Shown: positions 45,859 through 56,644 of the stretch, in pieces
Layout of the letters: the number at the start of each line of letters is the position of its first letter
How positions within the stretch are numbered: position 1 is the first letter of the stretch
Assembly: GCF_003255815.1 (NCBI RefSeq)
Contig: NC_037672.1
Location: forward strand, 100,977,794-101,041,793
Length of the DNA stretch: 64,000 bases
Reading direction: 5' to 3'
Origin: Theropithecus gelada
Lineage: Eukaryota > Chordata > Mammalia > Primates > Cercopithecidae
Made by a program: the position numbers and the translations under genes
The notes under the pieces: model-generated
What the model was told of the DNA's origin: nothing
Seen by the model: only the letters and a program-made list of their open reading frames with translations
The model's database searches: none

Positions 45859-45945
45859 TAGAAGGGTAAGGTAAGACCATGACATTGAGGCCAGGTAGGT
45901 AAGTCAGTTTAGTAAGGCAAGGAAGTTATTAACCATTGTATTAAA
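45859..45945 (+). repeat. 14-bp minisatellite, distal remnant
   Basis: A few units reappear (AGGCCAGGTAGGTAAGTC at 45889-45906), showing that the array once extended across or flanked the unique block. Confidence 0.75.
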
Positions 45946-46420
45946 TAGATAAGGCCTACCTGAGATAGGATGAAGGGGTCAGGCTTTCTCCACAAGCCTC
46001 AAATTTATGACATAAAGCTAGAGTAACTGGAAGGTACAAAGACCAAGAAATAAGGGTAGCCAGTTCTGGTGGCAAGAGAAGAGACTGATGCCAACCCATA
46101 ATGTGCCAGACTATTGACAGAAGTTTTAACATATATGGTTCTGGCTACATCTGCAAACAATCATTTTGTTACAGAAAAATGCTTAAAATAAATTGCTTTG
46201 TTTGTGCTCACTAAAATTGTAGAAGCTAAGAAAGAAAAGTTTCTGGCATTTTTAAAACCTTCAGCCTTGATCTGCCAATTCCATTGACCATATGTCCAGC
46301 AGTCAGGTTAGTTACCTGATAAGCACTTGTACTTCATGTGCCCTCATCCTTCCTTTAGCTTTCTCCAGATAGAACCAGCGAGGGAATGGGTGACAGAAGA
46401 GAGGGTAAAATCAACATCCA
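45946..46420. other. Unassigned intergenic DNA
   Basis: Nothing was recognised. Confidence 0.5.
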
Positions 46421-46609
46421 GAGCAGGCTCTCTGAGCTACAGTACTACTGACATTTGGGCCGGGATAACTCTTTGTTGGGGATCTTTCCTTCACTGCAGA
46501 GTGCTTAGCAGCATCCTTGGCCTCCACCCACTAGAGGCCAGTAGCACTCTCCAGTCCTGCAACCAACACCAACATTACAAAATCACCCTCAGTTGAGAAA
46601 CACTGACTT
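46421..46609 (-). mobile_element. MER5A-type hAT (Charlie) transposon remnant
   Basis: The sequence reads as the reverse of MER5A: ACTACTGACATTTGGGCCGGG near 46443, CCACCCACTAGAGGCCAGTAGC near 46525, ending TTGAGAAACACTG. An internal part is deleted. It is non-coding. Confidence 0.8.
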
Positions 46610-47129
46610 AAATGCATGATATCTGGGGCTACGCTGACTCTAAAACAGATCTCTTCAAAGATGATACTTAAATAAGTATACAGTTGGCTATATTTTCAAC
46701 TCTAATTTTCAGCTAAAGGAGCATCACACCTAGAATACAGGAAATCTGACATAAAAGGAGCCAAGCAGTGGGTTTCTGTGGCTGCTTGTAAACACCCATC
46801 ATGGCAGTACTAGTACTAGCTTACCCTGTAGTGAGTTTTACAAGCACAGAAAATAACTGTTATATAACACATTCTATGTCAAAATCTCAAAAGAAATGCA
46901 AGTTCTTTACTATAAAGGAAACTGGAAAACAAAAATACCACTTATAATTTTGTTCATCAATAATATGAAGAACAATAATACAAAATTTTCTATAAATCAA
47001 TACTGGAGCTTGGTGACTTTCTGAGATATAACCTTGAATGGTAGACTTCTGTTATACCTGAACTGACACACACACACTTGATAGCTGAAAATGTGGCTGA
47101 CAGGGTTGCCAGTCTCCAGGAGGGCAATT
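46610..47129. other. Unassigned intergenic DNA
   Basis: Nothing was recognised. Confidence 0.5.
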
Positions 47130-47491
47130 TGATGGTCTGAATGTTTTTGTGCCCCCCTCAAATTTACATGTTGAAATCCTAATCCCCAATATTACGGTAT
47201 CAGGAAATGGGGCCTCAGGAGGTGTTTAGGGCCTGAGGGTAGAGCTCTCATAAATGAGTTTAGTGCCAGATAAAAGGAACCCCAGAGACCTTTTTGCCCC
47301 TTCCTCCACATAAGGGCACAGTAAGAAGGTGCTATCTATGATCCAGAAAGGAGGCCCTTACCAGATGCTGAATCTACAAGTGCTTTGATCTTGAACTTCC
47401 AGCCTCCAGAAATGGGAGAAATAAACTTCTGTTGTCTATAAGTCACCCAGTTTGTGTCATTTTTGTTATAGCAGCCCGAATGGGCTAAGAC
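47130..47491 (+). mobile_element. MLT1 LTR (MaLR), solo
   Basis: It begins TGATGGTCTGAATGTTTTTGT and ends GGGCTAAGACA. In between are ACATGTTGAAATCCTAATCC, AGCCTCCAGAAATGGGAG and AATAAACTTCTGTTG, as in MLT1 LTRs. The flanking duplication is not clear. Confidence 0.85.
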
Positions 47492-47952
47492 AGGGTGCCA
47501 CCTTTTGATATTCGTGCCTATGTCATCCTCTTCTCACAGAATTTGCTTCTATAACCCATAGGAGATTGGAAATGACAGAATGTAACTTCTGAAGCTAGAT
47601 GATTTCCTGTTCTCTTGGATCACTTGCTCTGGCGAAAGCTGGTGGCCATCTTGTGAGGATACTCAAGCAGCCCTCTGGAGAGTCCCTCTTGGTGATAAGC
47701 CAAAATCTCCTACCCATAGTTGTGAGGGTGAGATGTCTTGCAAGCAGTCTCTCTAGTCCCTGACAAGCCTTCCCATGGCTGTAGATAAGGGCAACATCTC
47801 AATTTCAACAATGTGAGAGACCTCAGAACAGAAGTGCCCAACCAAGCCACTTACAAATTTCTGATGCACAGAAACGGTGAGGGATAATTGTTCATTTCTA
47901 TTTGAAGTCAATGAATTTGGGGGTTATTTGACAACAATCAATACCTAATACA
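47492..47952 (+). mobile_element. Second MLT1 LTR, different subfamily
   Basis: It directly follows the previous LTR: TTGGAAATGACAGAATGTAAC at 47567, GATCACTTGCTCTGGCG, TTGTGAGGATACTCAAGCAGC at 47652, ending AATACCTAATACAG. The content corresponds to another MLT1 branch, so the two are not the two LTRs of one provirus. Confidence 0.7.
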
Positions 47953-48618
47953 GTGGTGAAAGAGTTTTCTCTAGAACATAAAAAAATGTTTCTTTTCATC
48001 AACTGGGTAAGTCACTGAATATATTTTTGAAGGGATCTTGAACCCTCCATAAACTTAGTTCCATATGAAAAGGTCATTGGGATAGTCACCTACAAGAACT
48101 AGATTCCACCCTTCACACCCCAAACGGTGTAGCATAAGCCTTCTCATCACTGTGCTTGATTTCCTGAAACTCTGCGTCCTTTTTGGAAACTGGTCCTGAA
48201 GGAAAACTGAATAACCTAATAAAGACCTCGTTGACAATGGTGAAGTACAGCAAGAACCAACTAAGTATAGCATGGAATTATTTTAGTCTTCCCTGAAAAA
48301 GAAAATCACAGTGTTGCTGGTTCAATTTTAATTTGTGGTCAATGACAACACCACAATGAAGTTGCAAAGCTGAAATGCAGGTGATATTCAAGTGCAGAAG
48401 TAAGAAAACATGAAGTTAAATGACCAAATAAAAGGATGAAAGAGTAGAGATTTAAAAATGACACAAAAACTTGAAAATGGTGCCACAGAGCAAGAATGCT
48501 TACACCAATCTCACTTGTAGGTGTTTACAAGGCACGCTGAAAGAGTCCACAATGACCAACTGGAGACAAAGCCACAAATATAATATGCATGCGGAATCTG
48601 CATATATTATTGACTTCA
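47953..48618. other. Unassigned intergenic DNA
   Basis: Nothing was recognised up to the MST provirus. Confidence 0.5.
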
Positions 48619-50884
48619 CTGCCTGATATGATTTGGCTGTGTCCTCATTCCAATCTCAATTTCAGTTGTGTCTCCCAGAATTCCCATGTATTGTGGGAGG
48701 GACCCAGGAGGAGGTAATCGAATCATGGGGTCTGGTCTTTTCATGCTATTCTCATGATAGTGAATAAGTCTCACAAGATCTGATGGGTTTATTAGCGATT
48801 TCCACTTTTGCTTCCTCCTCATTTTTCTTTTGCCACCATCATGTAAGAAGTGCCTTTCACCTCCCACCATGATTTGGAGGCCTCCCCAGCCATGTGGAAC
48901 TGTAAGTCCAATTAAACCTCTTTTTCTTCCCAGTCTCAGGTATGTCTTTATCAGCAGCATGAAAACAGACTAGGAATCAGTAGAGTGGGTTGTTGCTGAA
49001 AAGATACCTGAAAATGTAGAAGCAACTTTGGAACTGGCAGAGGTTGGAACAGTTTGGAGGGCTCAGAAGAAGACAGGAAAATGTGGGAAAGTTGGAAACT
49101 TCCTAGAGATTTGTTGAATGGCCTTGCCCAAAATGCTGATAGCCACATGGACAATAAGATCCAGGCTGAGGTGGTCTCAGGTAGAGATGAAGGACTTGTT
49201 GGGAACTGGAGCAAAGCTGACTTTTGTTATGTTTTAGTAAAGAGACTGGTGGCATTTTACCCCTGCCCTGGAGATCTGTGGAACTTTGAACCTGAGAAAG
49301 ATGACTTAGGTTATCTGGTGGAAGAAATTTCTAAGCAGTAAAGCATTCAAGAGGTGACAAGTACTGTTAAAAGCATTCAGGTTTAAAAGGGAAACAGAGC
49401 ATAAGAATTCAGAAAATTTTCAGCGTGACAATGCAATAGAAAGAAAAACCAATTTTCTGGGGAGAAATTCAAGCCAGCTGCAGAAATTTGCATAAGTAGC
49501 AAGGAGCCTAATGTTAATCCCCAAGACCACATGGAAAATGTCTCCAGGGCATGTCAGAGATCTTCACAGCAGCCCCTTCCATCACAGGCCCAGAGGCCCA
49601 GGAGAAAAAAGTGGTTTCGTGGGCCATGCCCTGGTCCCTGTGCTGTGTGCAGCCTAGGGACTTGGTGCCCTGTGTCTCAGCTGCTCCAGCCATGGCTGAA
49701 AGGGACCAATGTAGAGCTCGGGCTCTGGCTTCAGAGGGTGAAAGTCCAAAACCTTGGCAGCTTTAACCTGGTGTTGAGTCTGCGGGTACACAGAAGTCAA
49801 GAATTGAGGTTTGGGAACCTCTGCCTAGATTTCCAAAGATGTATGGAAACACCTGGATGCCCAGGCAAAAGTTTGCTGCCAGGGTGGGGCTCTCATGGAG
49901 AACCTCTGCTAGGGCAGTGGAGAAGGGAAATGTGGCATCAGAGCCCCCACACAGAGTCCCTACTGGGGCACTGCCAAGTGGAGTTGTGAGAAGAGGGCCA
50001 CCATCCTCCAGACCCCAGAATGGTAGATCCATCAACAGCTTGCACCGTGTGCCTGGAAAAGCCACAGACACTCAACACCAGCCTGTGAAAGCCACTGGGA
50101 GGGAGGCTGTACCCTGCAAAGCCGCAGGGGCAGAGCTGCCCAAGACCATGGGAGCTCACCTCTTGGCATCAGCGTGACTTGGATGTGAGACCTGGAGTCA
50201 AAGGAGATCATTTTGGAGCTTTAAAATTTGACTGCCCTGCTGCATTTCATACTTGCATGGGCCCTGTAACCCCTTTGTTTTGGCCAATTTCTCCCATTTG
50301 GAACAGTTATATTTACCCAACACCTGTACTCCCATTGTATCTAGGAAGTAACTGGCTTGCTTTTGATTTCACAGACTCCTAAGCAGTAGGGACTTGCCTT
50401 ATCTCAAATAAAACTTTGGACTGTGGACTTTTGGGTTAATGTTGAAATGAGTTTAGGGGACTGTTGGGAAGGCATGATTAGTTTTGAAATATGAGGACAT
50501 GATATGTGGAGGGGTCAGGAATGGAATGATATGGTTTGGCTATGTCCCCATTCAAATCTCATATTGAATTGTATCTCCCAGAATTCCCACGTGTTGTGGG
50601 AGGGACCCAGGGGGAGATAAATGAATCATGGAGGCTGATCTTTCCCGTGCTATTCTCCTGAGTGAATAAGTCTCATGATATCTGGTGGGTTTATAAGGGG
50701 TTTTCACTTTTGCTTCCTCCTCGTTTTTCTCTTACCACTGCTTTCTGAGAAGTACCTTTCGCCTCCTGCTGTGATTCTGAGGCCTCTGCAGTCATGTGGA
50801 ACTGTAAGTCCAATTAAACCTCTTTTTCTTCCCAGTCTCAGGTATGTCTTTATCAGCAGTGTGAAAACGGATGAATACACTGCC
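48619..50884 (+). mobile_element. MST (MaLR) provirus with both LTRs and perfect target duplication
   Basis: The 5' LTR is 48624 to about 48974 and starts TGATATGATTTGGCTGTGTC. The internal region is about 48975-50526. The 3' LTR is 50527-50879 and starts TGATATGGTTTGGCTATGTC. The 5-bp target duplication CTGCC is exact (48619-48623 and 50880-50884). MaLR elements are non-autonomous: their internal region carries only gag-like remnants and no polymerase. None of the internal frames here exceeds about 150 codons or shows a domain. Most MaLR insertions survive as solo LTRs, so a full structure is worth noting. Confidence 0.93.
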
Positions 50885-51899
50885 TTAGGAACACACATAA
50901 TGTGGTCAATGTCCATTTTGACTGAACAAAGTTTACACACGGTACACCTCAACTCCCCAGCCAGCATCATGATTACTAGTTGAAGGTCAGAAGCACTCCT
51001 GTCTTATTCCACGTGTTTCCTGATGGTGCCTTCACCAATTAGAAAAGGTAAAAAATTATCATTATTTGCCTTCATGAAAATCATTAAAAGAACTACTATT
51101 ATAACAATAACTTTCCTTTATATTAGCAATAAACTCATAGAAAATATAAAAATTAAGCTTTTTTTTTCCACAGTAGCCATAAGAACTTAGAATACCCAGG
51201 AGCAATCAATATAAAAAGTATGCAGAACCAAAAAGAAAGCTACCTATCTTCCCTGAGGGATACAAATAATGATTGGAATAAATACATAACATGTTATAGG
51301 GCTGAAATATTAATATTACAAATCAAACTGCATGATAAATGCAATTTAAATAAATATCCCAAGTTTTGAGCATGATCTTAAAGAGTTGCAAAACAGATTT
51401 TTGAAGAGGGCTGGAGAGGAGTCCAACCCTACAAACAGCCCCAATCAATGGGAACATGGTCCAAATGGCTTTATCATCTGGAACCCAAACCAGTTGGGAA
51501 CCCATGGCCCTCCTGGCAACAGCCCTCAGATTCTGAGAATTCCCTGTCTACTTCATCAGGGCTTGTGGCTCCTGGGTACCCCTCTGTCAGACTCCAAAAT
51601 GGACAAATACCATGGCTGAATGACACCTTTCTTTCACCTGGCCTTGGGATGAGCTCTGGACCCAGCCAGGTGCAGCAAGACACACTTGGGGGATGAGCTT
51701 GTTCTGGATGCTGGACTGTGGAACTGTAGCCTGGAGTTGCCAATAGTCCTCTTGGCACTTGAAGGGAGAACATGCCTAGAAATGAATCCAATCCCTAGAG
51801 GTAAGGTAACCTCCATGATGGCCTCAACCATCCTGCTTTTCAGAGTTAGACTTGTCTGATTACCCCCTCTTATGTGGCTGATCTGCTGACTTGCTTCTA
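50885..51899. other. Unassigned DNA between MaLR elements
   Basis: Overlapping open frames of 60-105 codons at 51386-51831 on both strands reflect moderate GC and are not recognisable proteins. No repeat family was assigned. Confidence 0.45.
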
Positions 51900-51958
51900 A
51901 CCCCCAGAATCAAAGGTGAGATTAAGTCTCAAGAGACTATGACTTTCTTTCTCTTTCT

Positions 51959-52003
<45 letters not shown>

Positions 52004-52300
52004 ACTTGCTTTGAGGAAGCCAGCCATCATTACGTGAGTTGCCCCATACAGTGGTCTATGTGACAAGAAACTGAGAGCCACCTGCGGCCAATAGCCCTTG
52101 GGGGACTAGATCCCACCAAGAACCAGGCAAGTGAGCTCGAAGTGGGTCCTGCCTAACAGCACTCAGGGCAACCACACACTGTCCGACGTCATTTCTGTAG
52201 CCCCTCAGACTCTGGGCTTGGGACCTAGGCTCTTATCTGACAGAAACTGAGGTGATAAATGTTGTTTCAAGTCACTAAGTTGTGGGAGTAGAGAGATGTT
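51900..52300 (+). mobile_element. MLT1 LTR (third, older branch)
   Basis: AAGTCTCAAGAGACTATGAC, a CT-rich tract, CTTGCTTTGAGGAAGCCAGCC at 52004 and GACAGAAACTGAGGTGATAAA at 52238 fit MLT1. The boundaries are approximate. Confidence 0.7.
51945..52002 (+). repeat. CT microsatellite within MLT1
   Basis: (CTTT)n grading into about 20 uninterrupted CT dinucleotides. It has expanded from the natural pyrimidine tract of MLT1. Confidence 0.95.
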
Positions 52301-52559
52301 AGGTGACCCCCTCAGCCTCTGCCCCTTTCAGCTGCGAAAGCCAACACAGCCCACACTTTAGGGAAGACTTCACAGTGCTACTACAAAGCAATAGGATATG
52401 GCTGGAATATAAAAAATGAATTTATGCCAGGAGATTTGAGGTAGAGCTAAGGTTCATTGATAAATATATTCTAAGTAGATAAAAGAACGAAGTGGAAAAG
52501 ATAAAGCTCACAGTGCTATATTTGAGAAAGGTAGAGTAGGGAGCTTCAGGTCAAGCCTG

Positions 52560-53322
52560 CTGCTGAAAACAATTACAAAATATTAGTAAATTAAGAAATG
52601 TGTATGCATTTAAATCTGTGTGATAAAATCAGAGCACTTCCTTAGGCAGGGAGAAGTAAAGAGCCAGGATCCACACCCAGGAGGGAATGGAAACTCAGGG
52701 AAATGAGTCGACCACTTTTCCAGCCCTGGAGCACCCCTATCCCAGTCTGGCAACAGAGGGGCTGATGAACTGAAACTCATGGAGCTTGGAAACCAAACCT
52801 AGAGCTGAGGTCCCCCAACCCGCCGCCAAGATGAAGGGCTCCAGGCAAATATCTAACTCTGGGGCTAGGTGCCCCAACAGCCACACCTTGAGAAGAGAAA
52901 CCTAGAAACTGGAAAGAAACTTGACTTTCACCGAGACCAAAGCCCAGACTCAGATCCCATGACCTCAGGATTCAGGAGTCTGACATCACCACCATTCACA
53001 GACCAGCTGCTGAGAAAAGCAAAATATTCCCCTTTGAAGGAGGGCATCATTCATAGCCTCAGATTGTCTCTATAGCTTTTGATTTAAAAAAATGTCTAAC
53101 AGACAATGAAAAAATGCCCAAACAGACAAGAAAGCAAGTCATGACCAAAAGACAGGATCACAGAATTAGGATAATGAAATCACCAGAAGTAAACTTTAAA
53201 ACAACTGTGATTAATACATTGAAGAAATTAAAACTCAAAGAGTTAGAATTTCAGCACAGAACTAAAAACTATAAAAACAGAGTTCTAGAACTGAAAAATA
53301 CAGTAAGTGTACATTAGCTACA
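52560..53322 (+). mobile_element. Old L1 (L1M) 5' UTR/ORF1 fragment
   Basis: AGTAAACTTTAAAACAACTGTG near 53187 and AAAACAGAGTTCTAGAACTGAAA near 53273 resemble the start of L1M ORF1. The GC-richer upstream part (52660-53060) resembles the L1M 5' UTR. It is diverged and broken. Confidence 0.6.
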
Positions 53323-54539
53323 ACTAGACATAGCTCAAACAATGCCCTATGATGCTGGAAAAAGCAGAGCCATCACCATACTTGAACCAACAATGCTAAA
53401 CAGCTTGGTATCATTTGACACGTCAAAGAAATGAACCTCTACATGAATGATTCCTTATCCATTTATTTCCATCCTCCAAAATAAGATTTGGGCTTGTAGC
53501 TCCTCTGGGAGCTGCTTTTCCATTTGCTAAAGAAAGAAGAGGTTAAATCCATGTGAAGAAGTTGTCCCCAGTAGATCTTACTGCTGGTCTGAAAGAGATC
53601 TGCTAGTGCTGAAGTCTACAGACTAGGATTTCAAAGCTGTTTGGAGTTGCAAAACCCCATGAGATTGTTTAATTTTGTGACTTTCCTCCTATTCAAGCTT
53701 CCTGTGTGTTGGGAGAGAGGGTACGTTGGGTTATCACAAAATGAGGATGAAACTACCCATGGTAATCTACAGCCACATCAACTTTTGGGCTACTTATTTG
53801 GACAATATTAAAGCAAACATTTTTATTTTATGTTGCATACTATTTCAAATAAGATATCTAAATTAAAAAATGAAAGGTTTTCAAAAGAAGTTCTAAAATA
53901 ATAACATCTAAGAATGAATAACTGGATTAATAAATATCTGGATTAATCTAAAAGTACACCAGACCAAAGATAGGTATGTCTTTATAACTGATCGCCAAAC
54001 TCATCCGTGAAGACAAAGTTAGAGATTGACTTCACCATAACTATCTCCTTTTCATCCTTCTCCGCAAAATATGATTTAGGTTCTGTCGATAGAGATGTCA
54101 TTAGATATTTTAATTCAAACCCTAATTTTTCTGAGAGGCAAAAGAAATAGCACAGTCTAAAAATAAGACCCATGCAAAGTACTCTAGTCATTAATTAACA
54201 AGGGAAGTAAACTATTATGCAATAGCTGAAAAGATCTGATGGGCTATTCCTTATGCTATGCTGTTATCATTTACCTGAGAAATTCCAAGAATATACAAAC
54301 TACTGTTTTGAACTTAGGCCTCAGAGAATCTTGGTAATCGCAGTAAATAATGATGAACAAACACATACTAATGAATGAAATGAAGAAACACAATTTAACC
54401 TATCCAAAAGTTCGCTTTATTTAATGTTAAAATTCAAGGTATGTTCTCTTAAGTGTATATTAAAATGAGCTTATATTTCCAACACTTGTTGAATCACAAA
54501 AGTTCACATTTTGCTATAAATGATGGACAAAGGTTTAAC
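53323..54539. other. Unassigned intergenic DNA with a possible fossil exon
   Basis: No repeat was recognised. A minus-strand frame at 53982-54191 (69 codons) is preceded by a pyrimidine-rich tract ending in CAG (TTTCTTTTGCCTCTCAG, about 54135-54151 in plus coordinates). Its C-terminal half is hydrophilic, with a KSYFAEKDEKEIVMVKS stretch. It also holds several CpGs in AT-rich surroundings. The evidence is weak. Confidence 0.3.
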
Positions 54540-54790
54540 GTCTTTTATTGATAAAGGGTGGGTGCAAATCAACAGAAAAATACAGAAACATCTGAAAAGA
54601 AAAACGAGCACAGGATATGTTCATCTATTCACAAAGAAATATAATATTTTAAAATAAAAATATTCATGTCTAAATTAAAAATGCAAACTAAAAAATGCAA
54701 TTTAAAATCTTACCCATCAAATTGAGCAAGTTTTGTGAGTTTTTAAATGTGAGAAGTGGGCTGCATTCCAGGCTATAACAAGCTGTAGGG
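54540..54790 (+). mobile_element. Old L1 (L1M) ORF2 C-terminal fragment
   Basis: The degenerate equivalents of CAATAGAAAAATGGGCAAAGG and ATATGAACAGACAATTCACAAA are at about 54569-54643, followed by AAATGCAAACTAAAAAATGC at 54678. Confidence 0.55.
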
Positions 54791-55473
54791 GAGGCACTAC
54801 TGTCACTGCATAAGGGTAGATTAGGTATCATGATGGACAGTCCCCTTGGCAAGAAAATTCTTGGCCAAGATGCCAATAGCAGGAGTTAATTATATTAAAT
54901 TTCTAGAAGTAACCCAAAAAGCTGTTGCTAGGGGTTGCTTTAGGGTGTGATCAGACATGAGATTTCTATTACTTGGTCTGTATGCGCTTCTGTGTTGATT
55001 GACACTTGTTCTTTGCTTTCTGTCCACATAGTATATGAATAGAAGTGTTCCATTTGAATTTTTTAACTTGATTATTTACCAATTTAATTCAAATAAATGA
55101 ATTTTAAAGGTAAAAACCAAGCTCTGATTGCAGAGGCCAGGGACTGAATCTCTCCCATCTGTACTTTCCTGGCTAGGGCTGCACCAAAAGGGTTCTATAG
55201 GCTGCTTCAAGTTCTTTCTCCTCCTTTGTCTCTTCTTCCATCCCTTCCCTCCATCTCCCCACTCAATCTGTGACAAGAAGCACATTCCTAGTATCCTGCT
55301 AGAGTTTTAAATGTACTCTGACATGACTACAGCTAAAGATAGAGAAGCATTTTTGAAATGAAATGTTAGCTGTTAATCACCAAGGAATTAAGATATTTTC
55401 ACACATTTCATACATGGCTGGAAAACATGTTGTTGTTGTTGTTGTTTAAATAAAAGAGTTACAATGTCATATG
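54791..55473. other. Unassigned DNA with a GTT microsatellite
   Basis: A (TGT/GTT)n run lies at 55429-55447. Nothing else was recognised. Confidence 0.5.
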
Positions 55474-55885
55474 AAATCAACCTAGGTGCCCATCAATGTT
55501 GGATTGGATACAAAAGTGTGGTACATATACACTATGGAATACTATACAGCCGTAAAAAAGTGTAATGTCTTGTGCACCAACATGGATGCAGTTGGAGGCT
55601 GTTATCCTAAGAAAATGAACATAAGAACAGAAAACCAAGTAACCCAAGTTCTCACCTATAAGTAGCAGGTAAACTCATGGACATAAAGATGACAACAATA
55701 GAAACTGGGGACTCTAGCAGGGAGGGAGAGGGGCAAGAATTGAAAAATTGACTATTGGGTACTATGCTCAGCGCTTGATTGACAGGATCAATCATACCTT
55801 AAACCTCAGCATCACACAATATACCCAGGTAATAAACCATCACATGTACCCCCTGAATCTAAAATAAAAGTTGAAATAAAAAAGA
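55474..55885 (+). mobile_element. L1 3' end, 5'-truncated
   Basis: It starts at CCTAGGTGCCCATCAATG and contains GGTACATATACACTATGGAAT. The 3' UTR follows (AATAAACCATCACATGTACCCC), ending in an A-rich tail (AAAATAAAAGTTGAAATAAAA). AAAGAGTTAC before it and AAAGAATTAC after it may be the target duplication with one difference. Confidence 0.85.
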
Positions 55886-56209
55886 ATTACTGTGTTTTGT
55901 GTAGATATCTTTTAAAAATACACAAATGTTTAATTTATTTGTGTTTTAGAAACAAAAAAGGAAACATTGGATTTATGGTTGATGCCAGGGCTCACACACA
56001 CTCCCACAGACATCAAGGCATCCTGAAAGCCAATTATCCCATAGTGATGATATTTATGGGTTTTTGAATAAACATGGAAATAGAAACTTCCAGGCTTTAA
56101 AACTTGAAATTTACTTTTGTCTCATCTGAGTTCCACCTTCAGGAAACTTTCTCTCAGGCAAGGGATCGAAACTCACTAGATCATTGTATACAGACAATGA
56201 GATGTCAGA
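55886..56209. other. Unassigned intergenic DNA
   Basis: Nothing was recognised. Confidence 0.5.
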
Positions 56210-56640
56210 CCATTCCTTCTGATTGCTTCTCAGATAGAAGATAAGAAGTGCCAGTATTTGTAGTTGGCAAGCTGGAGACCAGGAAAAACTGATGGTATAA
56301 ATTCTAGCTCAGGTCTGAAGGCTAGTGACACAGGAGAGCTGATGGTGTAATTTCCAGTCTGAGTGTAAGTCCTAAGGAAAAGAAGACTGATATCCCAGCT
56401 TGAAGACAGTCAAGCACAGAAAATGAATTCTCACTCCAGCACTTTTGTTCTATTCAGACCTTCAATGAAGTGGATAAGGCCCACTCATACTGGGGAGAAC
56501 AATCTGCTTTGCTCAGTCTACTAATTCAAGCATTAATCTCATCTAGAAACACCCTCACAGATATATCCAAAATAATGCTTAACCAAATCTCTGGTCAAGC
56601 ATTGGCCAGATCAAGTTAACGCACATCCACATTGCTGCTA
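56210..56640 (+). mobile_element. Old LTR-like repeat, family uncertain
   Basis: Phrases common to a widespread primate repeat occur: AGCTGATGGTGTAATTTCCAGTC near 56337, TTTTGTTCTATTCAGACCTTC near 56443, CATCTAGAAACACCCTCACAGA near 56541 and AGATCAAGTTAACGCACAT. I recall this as an ancient LTR-like element but cannot name it. Confidence 0.45.
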
Positions 56641-56644
56641 AAGA

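Noticed and set aside
49531..49989. 152-codon frame on the plus strand
   Set aside because: It lies in the internal region of the MST MaLR provirus. The family is non-coding for enzymes and I see no gag motif in this frame.
52869..53317. Two adjoining frames of 67-68 codons that could be a small gene
   Set aside because: The sequence resembles the 5' UTR and ORF1 start of an old L1M. Lysine-rich content and stops between them fit decayed ORF1.
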